64,000 nt of DNA from Saccharopolyspora gloriosae (GTDB lineage Bacteria; Actinomycetota; Actinomycetes; Mycobacteriales; Pseudonocardiaceae). Positions 16,760 to 26,585 of this stretch are shown here, piece by piece. The position numbers and the translations under genes are program-made. Under the pieces are notes generated by a model. That model saw only the letters and a program-made list of their open reading frames with translations. It did not search any database and was not told the DNA's origin. The DNA lies in NCBI RefSeq assembly GCF_014203325.1, contig NZ_JACHIV010000001.1, positions 3,473,501 through 3,537,500 on the forward strand. Reading direction: 5' to 3'. How positions within the stretch are numbered: the first letter of the stretch is position 1; every line of letters begins with the position of its first letter.

Positions 16760-17272
16760 ATGTGCGCCGACAACTCGCTCGTCGTCGGCATCCACGGGTC
16801 CGAGAGCAGCGCACGTGCCCTTCGCTGGGCCGTGCGCGAGGCACGGCAACGCCACCGGGCGGTGCGCGCCGTCATGGTGTGGTCGCGGCACGCCGTCCTC
16901 TCCGGGCCGGGCCCCCTGCTGATGAACCCCGAGCTGGCCCCGCACCACCTGCACGAGCAGTACCGGCGGGAGCTCTCGAGGACGGTTCACGCGTGCGTGG
17001 GTGACCAGCTGCCCCCGGGACTGCGCATGGAGCTCATGGAAGGACGGACCGTCGATGTCCTCTCGGCACTCTCGGCCGAGGCAGCCATGCTCGTCCTCGG
17101 CGGGGGCCACCATCACCGCGGCATCAATCCCACGACGGGCCACGTCGTGGGAGGGTGCCTTCGCCATGCCCGCTGCCCGGTGGTGATCGTTCCGCACGAC
17201 GTGGAGTTCGCCCCGGACGAGCAAGAGCGAGCGTCGGGACCAGCGTCAACTCACGACCCCGTGCTCGGCTGA
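16760..17272 (+). CDS. Universal stress protein, single domain, degenerate
   Basis: 170 residues, the only one-domain USP here. ATG 16760 follows GAGGAGG. The opening SLVVGIHGSESSARALRWAV is typical UspA. The nucleotide loop is heavily altered: LVLGGGHHHRGINPTTGHVV replaces the G-2X-G-9X-G-S motif, so ATP binding is doubtful. The histidine-rich loop (HHH plus nearby H) is unusual and could bind a metal; that is inference. A C-terminal acidic tail follows the USP fold. Confidence 0.8.
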   Translation: MCADNSLVVGIHGSESSARALRWAVREARQRHRAVRAVMVWSRHAVLSGPGPLLMNPELAPHHLHEQYRRELSRTVHACVGDQLPPGLRMELMEGRTVDVLSALSAEAAMLVLGGGHHHRGINPTTGHVVGGCLRHARCPVVIVPHDVEFAPDEQERASGPASTHDPVLG

Positions 17273-17375
17273 ACGCCGTGCAGCGGCCCGCGAACAGGTC
17301 CGCGGTCACGTCGCGCCTCGACCGGATCGGCCTTATCTTCGCCGCAAGCTCCAGGACGCAGAGAGGTGACCGCGC

Positions 17376-18233
17376 GTGGACGTTCAGCGGAACCCGGTCA
17401 TCGTCGCGGGCGTGGACGGATCCGACTCGGCTTTGCGCGCGGCGGAGTGGGCCGCGCGCGAGGCCGTTCTCCGGCAATGGCCGATGCTTCTGCTCACGGT
17501 GCTGCCCGCGGACCTCCCTCCCGGCGGGGAGGCAGCGGTGCGACGTCGCGGCGAGGAGGTGCTGCACGCCGCCGAGCGAGCCGTCAACCGGCACGGCCCC
17601 ATCCCAGTCGTCCGTAGCGAGCTCAGGCGCGGAACCGCGGCCCAACAGTTGGTCGCCGAGTCCGCTGCCGCCGGCCTGGTCGTCGTCGGCAGCCGTGGGC
17701 TCGGCGAGTCCGGGGCAGAGCTCGACTTCGGTTCGACGGCCGAAGCCGCCATCGCGCTCGCGGCCTGCCCGGTGGCCGTAGTACGGGAGCCGTCCGGCAC
17801 CCGTCCGTCCGGCGGTGTCGTCGTCGGTGTCGATTCGGCCGGAGTGGCCGACTCGGCGCTCCGCTGGGCCTTGCACGAGGCCGACCTGCGCGGCACATCG
17901 CTGCTGGCGGTGCACACCTGGCGGGAAGTCGCGGCGGAGGACTGGAACGAACTGACACCGACGATGCCGCCCGGGGAGCGGGAATCGATCGCACACCGCC
18001 TGCTCGCCGAACGTCTCGCGGGAATCGACGAGCGCTTCCCCGACGTCGAGATCCGTCGCTCGGTCGAACACGATCGCCCGGTCCGAGCACTTCTCGCGCA
18101 CGCCGAACACGCGGAATTGCTCGTGATCGGAAGTCGCGGCCACAGCGGCCTCACCGGGATGCTGCTCGGGTCGACCAGTCGTGCGCTCGCCCATTGCGCA
18201 CCGTGTCCGCTGCTGGTCGTCAGGCCGACGTAA
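17376..18233 (+). CDS. Universal stress protein, tandem two-domain
   Basis: 285 residues, GTG start behind GAGAGGTG. First loop VVVGSRGLGESGAELDFGST is altered (GES for GGF). Second loop VIGSRGHSGLTGMLLGSTS is closer to standard. It has no obvious close paralogue in the window. About 100 bp follow the preceding USP, so it may have its own promoter. Confidence 0.88.
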   Translation: MDVQRNPVIVAGVDGSDSALRAAEWAAREAVLRQWPMLLLTVLPADLPPGGEAAVRRRGEEVLHAAERAVNRHGPIPVVRSELRRGTAAQQLVAESAAAGLVVVGSRGLGESGAELDFGSTAEAAIALAACPVAVVREPSGTRPSGGVVVGVDSAGVADSALRWALHEADLRGTSLLAVHTWREVAAEDWNELTPTMPPGERESIAHRLLAERLAGIDERFPDVEIRRSVEHDRPVRALLAHAEHAELLVIGSRGHSGLTGMLLGSTSRALAHCAPCPLLVVRPT

Positions 18234-18499
18234 GACGCCGTCATCCGTTGCCGCCACGAATGCGACGGCGCGATGCCGGTGAACAACGCAGCGGCCCCGG
18301 TTGGCCACGCTCATCCCTTGGTGTTTTTCGATCACACCGGGCTTTTCCCGCGCACACCGTTGAGATGCGTGCCGAACCGGGATGACGCAATGTCGAGCGG
18401 AGCGCGCAGAAACCCGTGCCGCCGCGCACGCGACGAAACCGGTCTCCGCACCGTCGGCGGCACGTCCGGCACATCGTGGAGCGAGGAGTGGCCTTGGTG

Positions 18500-19456
18500 A
18501 TGGCAGATCGGGATGGTCAAGGCGATGCCGCATCCCCTTGGACGGAACAGGAACGAGAAGTGCTGTCCGAGGCCGTGGGCGCGGCGCCCTCGGTGCACAA
18601 CACGCAGCCCTGGACGCTGGTGCTGCGTGAGTACCTCGCCGAGTTGCACCCCCGTCAGGTCGACCTGCTCGACGAACACGACCCGCGGGGCCGCGATCGG
18701 GCTATGTCCTTCGGCGCCGCGTTGACCAACCTCCTGGTGGCGGTCCGCCACCTAGGGCGGCTGCCTCACGTGGAGCGCGCTGCGGAGCCAGACGGCGAAC
18801 CGGCGACCGCGAAGATCACCACGACCCGGCAGGCCACGCCGTCGGTGGTGGACGAGCGTCGCTTCGCCGCCATCGAACGCCGCCGCAGCTACCGGGGCGC
18901 GTTCGCCGGAGGCCCGGTGACGGACGCCGAGCGGGACACGTTGCGGACGGCCGCCGGGCTCGGCCCGGACGAAACGCACTGGATCACCGGTGGTGCCGAA
19001 GCACTGGCCGTCGCTCGCTCGTTGGCCTACGCGGCCCGCGTGCTGCACGCGGACGCCGAATATCAGCGTGAGCTCGCCCACTGGATCGTGCGGCAGGATG
19101 CGACGGGGGAACCCACTCCGGGAGCGGGGATTCCGGAGAACGCCCTGGGCCGGCAAGGACTTCCCGCGGTGGGGTTGGTCACCGAGCACACCAAGCTGCC
19201 GGACGAATCCCTGCTGGCGTCGCGCATCGAACACGACTCGGTGCTGGTCCTCTGCGGCGGAACCGATTCCACCGTTGACCACGTGCGCATCGGGGAGGCA
19301 CTCCAGTCGGTCTGGTTGGAGGCGACCGCGGGCGGGCTCGCCGTGTCGGTGATGACGCAACCGCTGCGGCTGGAAGAGGTGCGCAAGGCAGTGACCGAGC
19401 AGCTGGGGCTGGCGGGAATTCCACATGCCTTCATGCGATTCGGCCGCACTGCGTGA
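18500..19456 (+). CDS. Acg-family nitroreductase-like protein
   Basis: 318 residues. ATG 18500 is preceded by GAGGAG; GTG 18497 is an equal alternative. APSVHNTQPW near residue 30 is the FMN-binding signature, and GGLAVSVMTQPLRL marks the second half-domain. Only 24 bp separate it from the following USP gene, implying one transcript. Function is presumed flavin binding or reduction as in mycobacterial Acg/Rv3131/Rv3127 proteins. Confidence 0.85.
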   Translation: MADRDGQGDAASPWTEQEREVLSEAVGAAPSVHNTQPWTLVLREYLAELHPRQVDLLDEHDPRGRDRAMSFGAALTNLLVAVRHLGRLPHVERAAEPDGEPATAKITTTRQATPSVVDERRFAAIERRRSYRGAFAGGPVTDAERDTLRTAAGLGPDETHWITGGAEALAVARSLAYAARVLHADAEYQRELAHWIVRQDATGEPTPGAGIPENALGRQGLPAVGLVTEHTKLPDESLLASRIEHDSVLVLCGGTDSTVDHVRIGEALQSVWLEATAGGLAVSVMTQPLRLEEVRKAVTEQLGLAGIPHAFMRFGRTA

Positions 19457-19480
19457 ACCACCGACCGTGTTGGGAGCGTC

Positions 19481-20359
19481 ATGACGAACCGTGCTCTCGT
19501 CGTGGGAATCGACGGATCGGACTCGGCCCTGCACGCCGCCAGGTGGGCGGCGGCGGAGGCTCTCGCGCGATCGGCGCGATTGCGGTTGATCTGCTGCGAC
19601 ACGCAATCAGCTCTCGTGGTGCCGGAAATACCCGGTGTCGTGCTGCCGCAGTCGTTCTTCGACGCTGTCCGGGAACAGGGCGAGAACTGGTTGCGCCAAG
19701 CACACGACACGGCAGCGGCCGTAGCGCCGGGTGTGCCGATCGAGACCGAATTCGTGCCGCGCTCCGCACCGGCCGCCGTCCTCATCGCGGAATCGCGCAC
19801 CGCCTCGCTGATCGCGGTGGGCAGCCGCGGGCTCGGCGGCTTCACCGGGTTGCTCGTGGGCTCCGTCGCCATATCCGTCTCCGCGCACGCCTCGTGTTCG
19901 GTGGCTGTGATTCGGGGCCGGGAGCAGCGCACCGGTGACGAACCGGTGGTCGTCGGGGTGGACGGCTCCTCGGAGTCCGCCGTGGCGCTCCGGTACGCCT
20001 TCGAGACCGCCTCCCGCGAGCAGGTGCCGCTGCGCGCGGTACACGCTTGGCACTCCTTGTCCGCGGACGAGGCGTGGGCACGACGCCGCGTCGACGGTGG
20101 GTGGGCGATCGTGCAGGACGACGAGGAGCGCCTGCTCGCCGAGTCCCTTGCCGGCTGGTGCGAGCGCTTCCCCGACGTCGCCGTGCAACGCTTCGTCCCG
20201 TTGGACAAGCCCGCCCGAGCACTGCTCGAACACGCCGAAAGCGCTCAACTGGTCGTCGTGGGCGCGCGGGGCCGCGGGGCCTTCACCGGATTGGTGCTCG
20301 GTTCCACCAGCCAGCACCTCGTCCAGCGTTCGCCTTGTCCGGTCGCGATCGCTCGATGA
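19481..20359 (+). CDS. Universal stress protein, tandem two-domain
   Basis: 292 residues, ATG behind GGGAG. Loops VGSRGLGGFTGLLVGSVA and VVGARGRGAFTGLVLGSTS. It is a paralogue of the minus-strand USP at 11545, matching through the whole length. Translationally close to the upstream nitroreductase. Confidence 0.9.
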   Translation: MTNRALVVGIDGSDSALHAARWAAAEALARSARLRLICCDTQSALVVPEIPGVVLPQSFFDAVREQGENWLRQAHDTAAAVAPGVPIETEFVPRSAPAAVLIAESRTASLIAVGSRGLGGFTGLLVGSVAISVSAHASCSVAVIRGREQRTGDEPVVVGVDGSSESAVALRYAFETASREQVPLRAVHAWHSLSADEAWARRRVDGGWAIVQDDEERLLAESLAGWCERFPDVAVQRFVPLDKPARALLEHAESAQLVVVGARGRGAFTGLVLGSTSQHLVQRSPCPVAIAR

Positions 20360-20449
20360 GCGCGCACGCGATGACGGGACGGCGCTTGCTGTGCACGCGA
20401 GGTCCCGTGTCGCCATACTCGGACTGCGAGGTGGAGGAGTGCGATCGTC

Positions 20450-20674
20450 ATGTACGCAGAAGTAGGTGAATGGCTGATCGTCGAGGGGATTCATCTCGAC
20501 GACCCTCGTCGCAAGGGACAGATCACCGAGGTTCGCGGTCCGGACGGCACGCCGCCGTACGTGGTGCACTGGCTGGAAGACGGGCATGTGAGCCTGTTCT
20601 TCCCAGGACCGGACACCCACACCGAGAAGGCTCTCCCGCATCACCTGAAACTGGATCAAGCCGTGTCCTCCTGA
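20450..20674 (+). CDS. DUF1918 protein
   Basis: 74 residues, behind GGTGGAGGAG. The pattern GEWLIVEGIHLDDPRRKGQI followed by PPYVVHWLEDGHVSLFFPGPD is diagnostic of DUF1918, a small SH3-like barrel. M. tuberculosis Rv0569, a DosR-regulon gene, belongs to this family. Molecular function is unknown. Confidence 0.88.
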   Translation: MYAEVGEWLIVEGIHLDDPRRKGQITEVRGPDGTPPYVVHWLEDGHVSLFFPGPDTHTEKALPHHLKLDQAVSS

Positions 20675-20954
20675 CCGTGCACGGCGAAATTCAGGGCTGC
20701 GGCTTCGACCACACCCTCACATCCGTGCTCGCACAGCGCCGGCTGACGGTTCGGCCTCGGTCTGTCAGGACCTCGCACCGTCCGGTCTCCTGATGAACCG
20801 CCGAGCAGTCGAACACCCAGGCTGCGGAGCGGCTCGCGGGTGCGGGCCCACAGCCGCTCGGGCACCCTGATGACGACAGTGAGACCTCGACGCGGTGCGA
20901 CCGCACGCGCTCCCCCCGTGCCCGCGCGCACCGAATACTCGAAGGCAGGGTCGC

Positions 20955-21797
20955 ATGGCGTGGGAAGAGGGCGGCATCGTCGTCGGCGTTGACGGCTCAG
21001 AGCAGTCGATCGCCGCTCTGTCCTGGGCTGCCGTGGAAGCCGGGCGCCGCCGGACTGACCGGGTGCACGCCTTCGTCATCAACGACTTCCCCGCACAGGA
21101 CGACCAAGCGTGGAAGATGCTCGAGACCATCGCCGGGCGCGTTCGAGCCGACAATCCGTCCATCACCATCAGCGAAGTGGTCACTCGTGGACGACCGGCC
21201 GCAGCATTGATCGACATGTCGTGGAGGACGCAGCTCATCGTCGTAGGAGCACGAGGGCGGAACACCGCGGTGGGAACGTTGCTGGGTTCGGTCAGCACCA
21301 AGGTCGCGACCCATGCTCACTGCCCGGTCGCCGTCGTGCGCGAACCGCGGACGGAAGGACCGGTGTACGTGGGGGTGGACAGCTCTCCGCATAGCCAGGA
21401 TGCTCTGGAGTTCGCCTTCGCCGCCGCAGCCGCCAGGCGATCCGAACTCGTCGCGCTTCAGATCTGGGACGTGCCGGGGCCGGACATCTCGATCGTGCCG
21501 CCGCTGCCGGACGAGATCGCACTGGCCGAGGCGGACGCCCAACGCAGCATCGCCGAACAGCTCGCGGGCTGGAGCGAACGCTACCCGGAGGTCTCCTTGG
21601 TCAAGGCCGGTCAGCGGGGGCATCCGGTCATCGGGCTGACCGAACGAGCGCGGGAAGCGCAACTGCTCGTGGTGGGGCACCGTGGACGTGGTGGATTCGC
21701 GGGCCTGCTGCTGGGCTCGGTCGCCGCCGGGGTCCTCCAGCACGCACGTTGCCCGGTGGCGGTGGTCCGCGGCGACAAGCACAACATCCGGCCATGA
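20955..21797 (+). CDS. Universal stress protein, tandem two-domain
   Basis: 280 residues, ATG 20955 behind AAGGCAGGG. First loop VVGARGRNTAVGTLLGSVS is partly altered; second VVGHRGRGGFAGLLLGSVA is canonical. It precedes a nitroreductase by 73 bp, a USP-nitroreductase order reversed relative to the pair at 18.5-20.4 kb. Confidence 0.9.
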   Translation: MAWEEGGIVVGVDGSEQSIAALSWAAVEAGRRRTDRVHAFVINDFPAQDDQAWKMLETIAGRVRADNPSITISEVVTRGRPAAALIDMSWRTQLIVVGARGRNTAVGTLLGSVSTKVATHAHCPVAVVREPRTEGPVYVGVDSSPHSQDALEFAFAAAAARRSELVALQIWDVPGPDISIVPPLPDEIALAEADAQRSIAEQLAGWSERYPEVSLVKAGQRGHPVIGLTERAREAQLLVVGHRGRGGFAGLLLGSVAAGVLQHARCPVAVVRGDKHNIRP

Positions 21798-21870
21798 CGG
21801 AGCCCGGCGACGTGGGCATCTGCTGTCGCGCACTTCGCCCGGCCGAATCCTCTTCGCTCTGGGGGCGGGC

Positions 21871-22869
21871 ATGACCAACGACGTTCCTGACCACGAAGCG
21901 ATGCGAGAAGCGGTGGCGTTCTCCACTCGTGCGCCCTCGCTGCACAACGTCCAACCTTGGCGCTGGGAGATCCGCGATCACTCGCTGCACCTCGTGCTCG
22001 ACCGCTCACGTCCACTACCGGCCACCGACCCGGCGGACCGAGAACTCGTCTTCAGCTGCGGGGCCGCACTGCACCACGCCGCCCTGGCCCTGACCGTGCT
22101 CGGTCGGCGGACCCGGATACGACGCATGCCCGAGCGAGCCACCACCGACCTGCTCGCGACCATCGAGCCCGCAGGACACGCCGAGCCGTCCGAGGCCGCG
22201 GTCGCACTGCTGCGAGCCGCCTACGGACGGCAGGCGGATCGACGCCGGTACGCGGCCGAACCGGTGCCCGCCGCCACGCTCGAACAACTGGTGCGCGCGG
22301 GTACCGGAGCAGACGTTTCGATCTTGGTGGCCGAGCACGACGACAGGTACGCCGTTGCGCGCGCGTTCGCGAAAGCCGCTTTCCTGCACGGGTATTCGGC
22401 GCAGTACCGCGACGAACTCGCCGCGTGGACGGCACTTGACTCGTCCTCCGACACCGGCGTCCCCGCCACGAGCACGCCTCACCCCGGCCTGCGGTACGGC
22501 GACCTGGTGCTCCGCGACTTCGGACGGGTCGCCATCGCGCAGGAGGAAGCGGGCTCCGCGCGCACCGCGGGGAGCATCCTCCTGGTAAGTACCGAAGATG
22601 ACGACGCCCGCGCACACTTGGCAGTAGGAGAAGCCACCAGCATTGTTCTCTGCACCGCAACTTTCCACGGCCTGGCCAGTTGCCCGCTGAGCGAGGCCTT
22701 CGAGATCGACAGCACCCGTGACGCCCTCCGTCGCGAAGTGTTCGCCGGGTCTCGACACCCGCAGATCGCCATGCGCGTGGGCTGGCCGCCGGATCCGCGC
22801 AACCCTCCGCTCACACCCCGGCGTCCCGTGCGCGAACTGCTCCGCGATCTCACCGAGGAACGAAGCTGA
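21871..22869 (+). CDS. Acg-family nitroreductase-like protein
   Basis: 332 residues from ATG 21871 behind GGGGGCGGG. APSLHNVQPWRW near residue 22 is the FMN signature; HGLASCPLSEAFEI marks the second domain. Size is that of M. tuberculosis Acg. A longer in-frame start would overlap the USP and is rejected. Confidence 0.86.
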   Translation: MTNDVPDHEAMREAVAFSTRAPSLHNVQPWRWEIRDHSLHLVLDRSRPLPATDPADRELVFSCGAALHHAALALTVLGRRTRIRRMPERATTDLLATIEPAGHAEPSEAAVALLRAAYGRQADRRRYAAEPVPAATLEQLVRAGTGADVSILVAEHDDRYAVARAFAKAAFLHGYSAQYRDELAAWTALDSSSDTGVPATSTPHPGLRYGDLVLRDFGRVAIAQEEAGSARTAGSILLVSTEDDDARAHLAVGEATSIVLCTATFHGLASCPLSEAFEIDSTRDALRREVFAGSRHPQIAMRVGWPPDPRNPPLTPRRPVRELLRDLTEERS

Positions 22870-23281
22870 CCCGGGGGACTTTCAGCCACCGCGCTCCACT
22901 GCCGCACCAGTCCAAAAACGTTCTTTCCCGCACGCAACAGCGAGCAACGACGAGGTCGGCCGAACCAGGCAGGCCCGCAGCGGATCGATCTCGTGCCTCT
23001 CCTGCACTTCGAGCGAGGTTGCTCCATCCTGGCGACGCTGGGGAGAACACTCCTGCCGGCGATCGTGTTCGCCTTGCTGGCAAGCGAATTCGCACGAGTG
23101 CGCAGAGGGACGCCATGTCGCAGTATGAAACCGTGGTCATGGCCGGAGGCGCCAGCGCGACCCGGCTCCGGGGAGGCCGTGACCGAGGTGGCTCCGACTG
23201 GCCACGACAGCCCGCCAGCGGCACCGAGGGCGGTTTTATCGGCCTGTCGGGCCACCTCCGTTACCCGACGACCGCAGTCCG
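22870..23281 (+). other. Intergenic region, 412 bp, with possible gene remnant
   Basis: The conserved upstream block seen at 2380 recurs at 23003-23037. About 78 bp after it an ATG at 23115 follows AGAGGGACG and begins MSQYETVVMAGGASATRLRG, then the frame loses any family resemblance and runs into the ATPase start. This looks like the truncated 5' end of a lost stress gene. GGGGACTTTCAGCC at 22875 has partial DosR-box character. Confidence 0.3.
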
Positions 23282-25939
23282 GTGACCGAACCGGCGGCGG
23301 TCGATCCGCGCGAAGCGAGTGCGCGGCTCCTGCGCGACCTGCGGACCTCGCCGGACGGGCTCTCCGCGCGCGAGGCCCGGCGCCGCCTGGAGGTCCACGG
23401 TCCTAACGAGCTGCCGAAGCGCTCCGCGCGCGGCTGGCCCGCAGCGCTGTTGCGCCAGCTCGTCCACCCGCTGGCTCTGCTCCTGTGGGCCGCGGCTGCT
23501 CTCGCTTGGGTCTCGGGCACCGCCGAGATCGCCGTGGCGATCGTCGTCGTGGTGCTGCTCAACGCGGTGCTCGCCTTCTGGCAGGAAGAACGCGCCGAAC
23601 ACGCCGTCGAGGCGCTCGGCGAGTACGTCGCGTTGCAGAGCATGGTCCGTCGTGAGTCCACCACGGGGCCGTTTCCCGCCGCGGAGCTCGTTCCCGGCGA
23701 CGTGGTGGTCCTGTCCGAAGGTGATCGCGTTCCGGCCGACGCCCGGCTGTTGTCGGGAGCGGTGGAGATCGACGCCTCCATGCTGACGGGCGAGTCGAAC
23801 CCGGTAGAGCGTGCCGCCGACCTGCCCGACGCCGCCGAGCGGGTGATCGACTCGGCCGTGCTGGTCTTCAGCGGCACCACGTGCACAGGCGGCACCGCCG
23901 AAGCCGTCGTGCACGCGACCGGCAAAGCCACCGAGCTCGGACGCATCGCCGCGCTCTCGGCCACCGTGCGCCTCGCCGAAAGTCCGCTGGAACGCCAAGT
24001 CCGCCGGGTCGCCTGGCTCATCGCCGCCGTCTCCGCTGCGGCTGCCGCCGCGTTCCTGCCGCTCGGCGTGCTCGCCGGGCTCTCCTGGACGCAGGCGTTC
24101 CTGTTCGCGATCGGCCTGCTGGTGGCGAACGTCCCGGAAGGACTGCTTCCCACGATCACCCTCGCCCTGGCCGCGGGCGTGCGCGACATGGCCCGCAGCG
24201 GTGCTCTGGTCGAACGCCTCTCCGCGGTCGAGACGCTGGGCTCGACGACCGTGATCTGCACCGACAAGACCGGCACGCTGACGCAGAACCGGATGCGCGT
24301 GACCGAAGCCCGCGCCGGGACCGGTGCGAGCGCTGCCGGACCGGACCTCCTCCGAGCGTTGGCGCGATGCTCGACGGCGGACTTGGATGCGGTCAGTGGA
24401 GACCCCATGGAACTCGCGTTGCTGGAGTTCGCCGCCTCCGGCAACGTTTCGCTGTCCCGGCAACAACGCACATCGGACCAGGCCCGCCTGTACGGATTCG
24501 ACCCGCACCTGCGCCGGATGACCACCGTCGACCGCGAGGACGGGCGGCTCGTCGCGCACACCAAAGGCGCTCCCGAGGAGATCGTCCGGCGAGCCACCTC
24601 CTGCGTCGACGAACGCGGACAGGTGTTCCCGCTAGGCCCGCACGAGCACGAAGCCGTGGTCCGGGCGCTGAAGGAGATGGCCGACGACGGGCTGCGCGTG
24701 CTCGCCGTAGCACGCCGCCGCCTCACCTCGGTCCCCGAGCGACGAGACGATGCCGAGAGCCGCCTCGAACTGCTCGGGCTCGTCGGGTTGCTGGACCCGC
24801 CAAGGCGGGAGGTTCCCGGCGCCGTCGACCACTGCCACGGCGCCGGCGTGCTGGTGCACGTGGTGACCGGCGACAACGGCCGCACCGCCGCCGCGATCGC
24901 TCGCCAGGTCGGGATCCGGGCCGAGCGGGTCGTCGACGGTCCCGAACTGGAGGCGATGACCGAAGCGGAGCTCGACGCACTGCTGACCGGCGGCGCTGAG
25001 ATCGTGTTCAGCCGCAGCACACCCGAGTCGAAGCTGCGCATCGCCGACGCGCTGCACCACTGCGGGCACATCGTCGCGATGACCGGGGACGGAGTGAACG
25101 ACGCCCCGGCGTTGCGGCGCGCCGACCTCGGGGTCGCCATGGGCGCCAGCGGCACGGACGTGGCCAGGGAAGCCGCGACGGCCGTGCTCACCGACGACAA
25201 CTTCGCCACGATCGTCGCCGGTATCCGGCAAGGACGCCGGACCTACGACAACGTGCGCAAGTTCGTGCTCTACATCTTCGCCCACGCGGTTCCCGAGGTG
25301 CTGCCGTTCCTGCTGTTCGCGCTCGCCGGCGGCGCGATACCGCTGCCGCTGACGGTGTTGCAGATCCTGGCGATCGACTTGGGAACCGAGACGCTTCCGG
25401 CCTTGGCGCTCGGGCGCGAACCGGCCGAGCCGGGCTTGATGACCAAGCCCCCGCACCGGCGAACGGACCACGTGATCAACCGGAGGTTGCTGCTGCGGGC
25501 GTGGGTGATCATGGGGCTCCCATCCGCCACGCTGGTGCTGATCGCGTTCTTCGCCGTGCTGATCACAGCCGGATGGCAGCCGTGGCAACCACTCCCCTCC
25601 CCGATCACCGCGCAGGCGACGACCGCGAGCTTCTGCGCGATCGTCGCCTGCCAGATCGGCACCGCGTTCGCGGCGCGCGCCGACCGCGCGTTGCTGCGCG
25701 ACATCGGTGTCGGCACGAACCGGCTGCTGCTGCTGGGCATCGCGTTCGAACTCGCGGTCACCGCTGCCGTCGTCTTCACCCCCGGACTGCAGGACGTGTT
25801 CGGGACGGCCCCGCCACCGTGGTGGGTGTTCGCGCTGATGCTCCCCTTCCCCGTTCTGGTGTGGAGCGCCGACGAGTTGTACCGGGCGCGCGATCGCCGG
25901 GCGCACTGCCGGCGTCCCCGGCGGACGACGTCGGCGTGA
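23282..25939 (+). CDS. P2-type cation-transporting ATPase (CtpF/PacL-like)
   Basis: 885 residues, GTG start without a clear Shine-Dalgarno. An N-terminal cation-ATPase domain ([19 protein letters not shown]), actuator motif MLTGES near 165, phosphorylation site [11 protein letters not shown] near 327, nucleotide-domain KGAPEE, and hinge [21 protein letters not shown]. The C-terminal membrane domain has the P2-type helix cluster. Size and class match M. tuberculosis CtpF (905 residues), a DosR-regulon Ca2+-type pump. The transported ion cannot be fixed from sequence here. Confidence 0.92.
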   Translation: MTEPAAVDPREASARLLRDLRTSPDGLSAREARRRLEVHGPNELPKRSARGWPAALLRQLVHPLALLLWAAAALAWVSGTAEIAVAIVVVVLLNAVLAFWQEERAEHAVEALGEYVALQSMVRRESTTGPFPAAELVPGDVVVLSEGDRVPADARLLSGAVEIDASMLTGESNPVERAADLPDAAERVIDSAVLVFSGTTCTGGTAEAVVHATGKATELGRIAALSATVRLAESPLERQVRRVAWLIAAVSAAAAAAFLPLGVLAGLSWTQAFLFAIGLLVANVPEGLLPTITLALAAGVRDMARSGALVERLSAVETLGSTTVICTDKTGTLTQNRMRVTEARAGTGASAAGPDLLRALARCSTADLDAVSGDPMELALLEFAASGNVSLSRQQRTSDQARLYGFDPHLRRMTTVDREDGRLVAHTKGAPEEIVRRATSCVDERGQVFPLGPHEHEAVVRALKEMADDGLRVLAVARRRLTSVPERRDDAESRLELLGLVGLLDPPRREVPGAVDHCHGAGVLVHVVTGDNGRTAAAIARQVGIRAERVVDGPELEAMTEAELDALLTGGAEIVFSRSTPESKLRIADALHHCGHIVAMTGDGVNDAPALRRADLGVAMGASGTDVAREAATAVLTDDNFATIVAGIRQGRRTYDNVRKFVLYIFAHAVPEVLPFLLFALAGGAIPLPLTVLQILAIDLGTETLPALALGREPAEPGLMTKPPHRRTDHVINRRLLLRAWVIMGLPSATLVLIAFFAVLITAGWQPWQPLPSPITAQATTASFCAIVACQIGTAFAARADRALLRDIGVGTNRLLLLGIAFELAVTAAVVFTPGLQDVFGTAPPPWWVFALMLPFPVLVWSADELYRARDRRAHCRRPRRTTSA

Positions 25940-26033
25940 GCACGGACGCGGCTCGCCAGGCCGGGTTTGGTGCGCTCGGATGCTGACCTGGCTGCTCTTG
26001 ATGGACGCCGGGCGAGGCTCAGCGGCGTGTCCG

Positions 26034-26047
26034 AGGACGTTCGTCCC
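26034..26047 (+). promoter_or_regulatory. DosR-box-like palindrome upstream of second hsp20
   Basis: AGGACGTTCGTCCC, 131 bp before the Hsp20 start. The arms GGACG / CGTCC are perfectly complementary around TT. Counterpart of the site at 3454. Confidence 0.5.
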
Positions 26048-26177
26048 TGCACGCGACCGCGTTGTCGGCAGCAAGCTGAACGCGTCCGTGGGTTCCCAGA
26101 GATCTGCCCGTGGCACTGCGTTCGCAGGGTGCGCAGCGGGCTGGACTCGGCCGTGCCCGCCCGCGCTGGAGGCGAAG

Positions 26178-26585
26178 ATGATTCAACTGACACCGCGCCG
26201 GGGAACTCCGATGCCGGACCTGCTGGAGCGGCTCGGCAGCCGGGGACCGTTCGGTGATCACCACCCGGTCAAGGTGGAAACCTACGCCGAGGAAGGTGAG
26301 CTGATCGTCCGCTGCGAACTGCCCGGTATGAATCCGGAACGCGACATCCACCTCACCGTCGAAGGCACCGTGCTCAAGATCAGCGCGAAACGCGGCCGGG
26401 AGGAACACGGCTACCACCACACCGAGTTCCAATACGGCGCGTTCACCCGCAGCCTGACCTTGCCCGCAGGCGCCGATGCGGACCAGATCAAGGCCGACTA
26501 CGACGCCGGGATCCTCACCATCCGCATTCCCTTGCGCGAGTCCGGCGCGGGCAAGGAGATTCCGGTGGCACGCCGAGGACGATGA
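26178..26585 (+). CDS. Hsp20 / alpha-crystallin small heat-shock protein, second copy
   Basis: 135 residues from ATG 26178 behind GGAGG; longer in-frame sequence upstream is non-homologous. It matches the Hsp20 at 3587 over its full length (for example HPVKVETYAEEGELIVRCEL versus HPVKVETFHDGDQLVVRCEL) and ends KEIPVARRGR. The stop overlaps the ATG of the next USP (ATGA), implying translational coupling of chaperone and USP. Confidence 0.93.
   Translation: MIQLTPRRGTPMPDLLERLGSRGPFGDHHPVKVETYAEEGELIVRCELPGMNPERDIHLTVEGTVLKISAKRGREEHGYHHTEFQYGAFTRSLTLPAGADADQIKADYDAGILTIRIPLRESGAGKEIPVARRGR

Noticed and set aside
23236-25209. 657-residue serine/threonine-rich minus-strand frame
   Set aside because: Shadow of the P-type ATPase.
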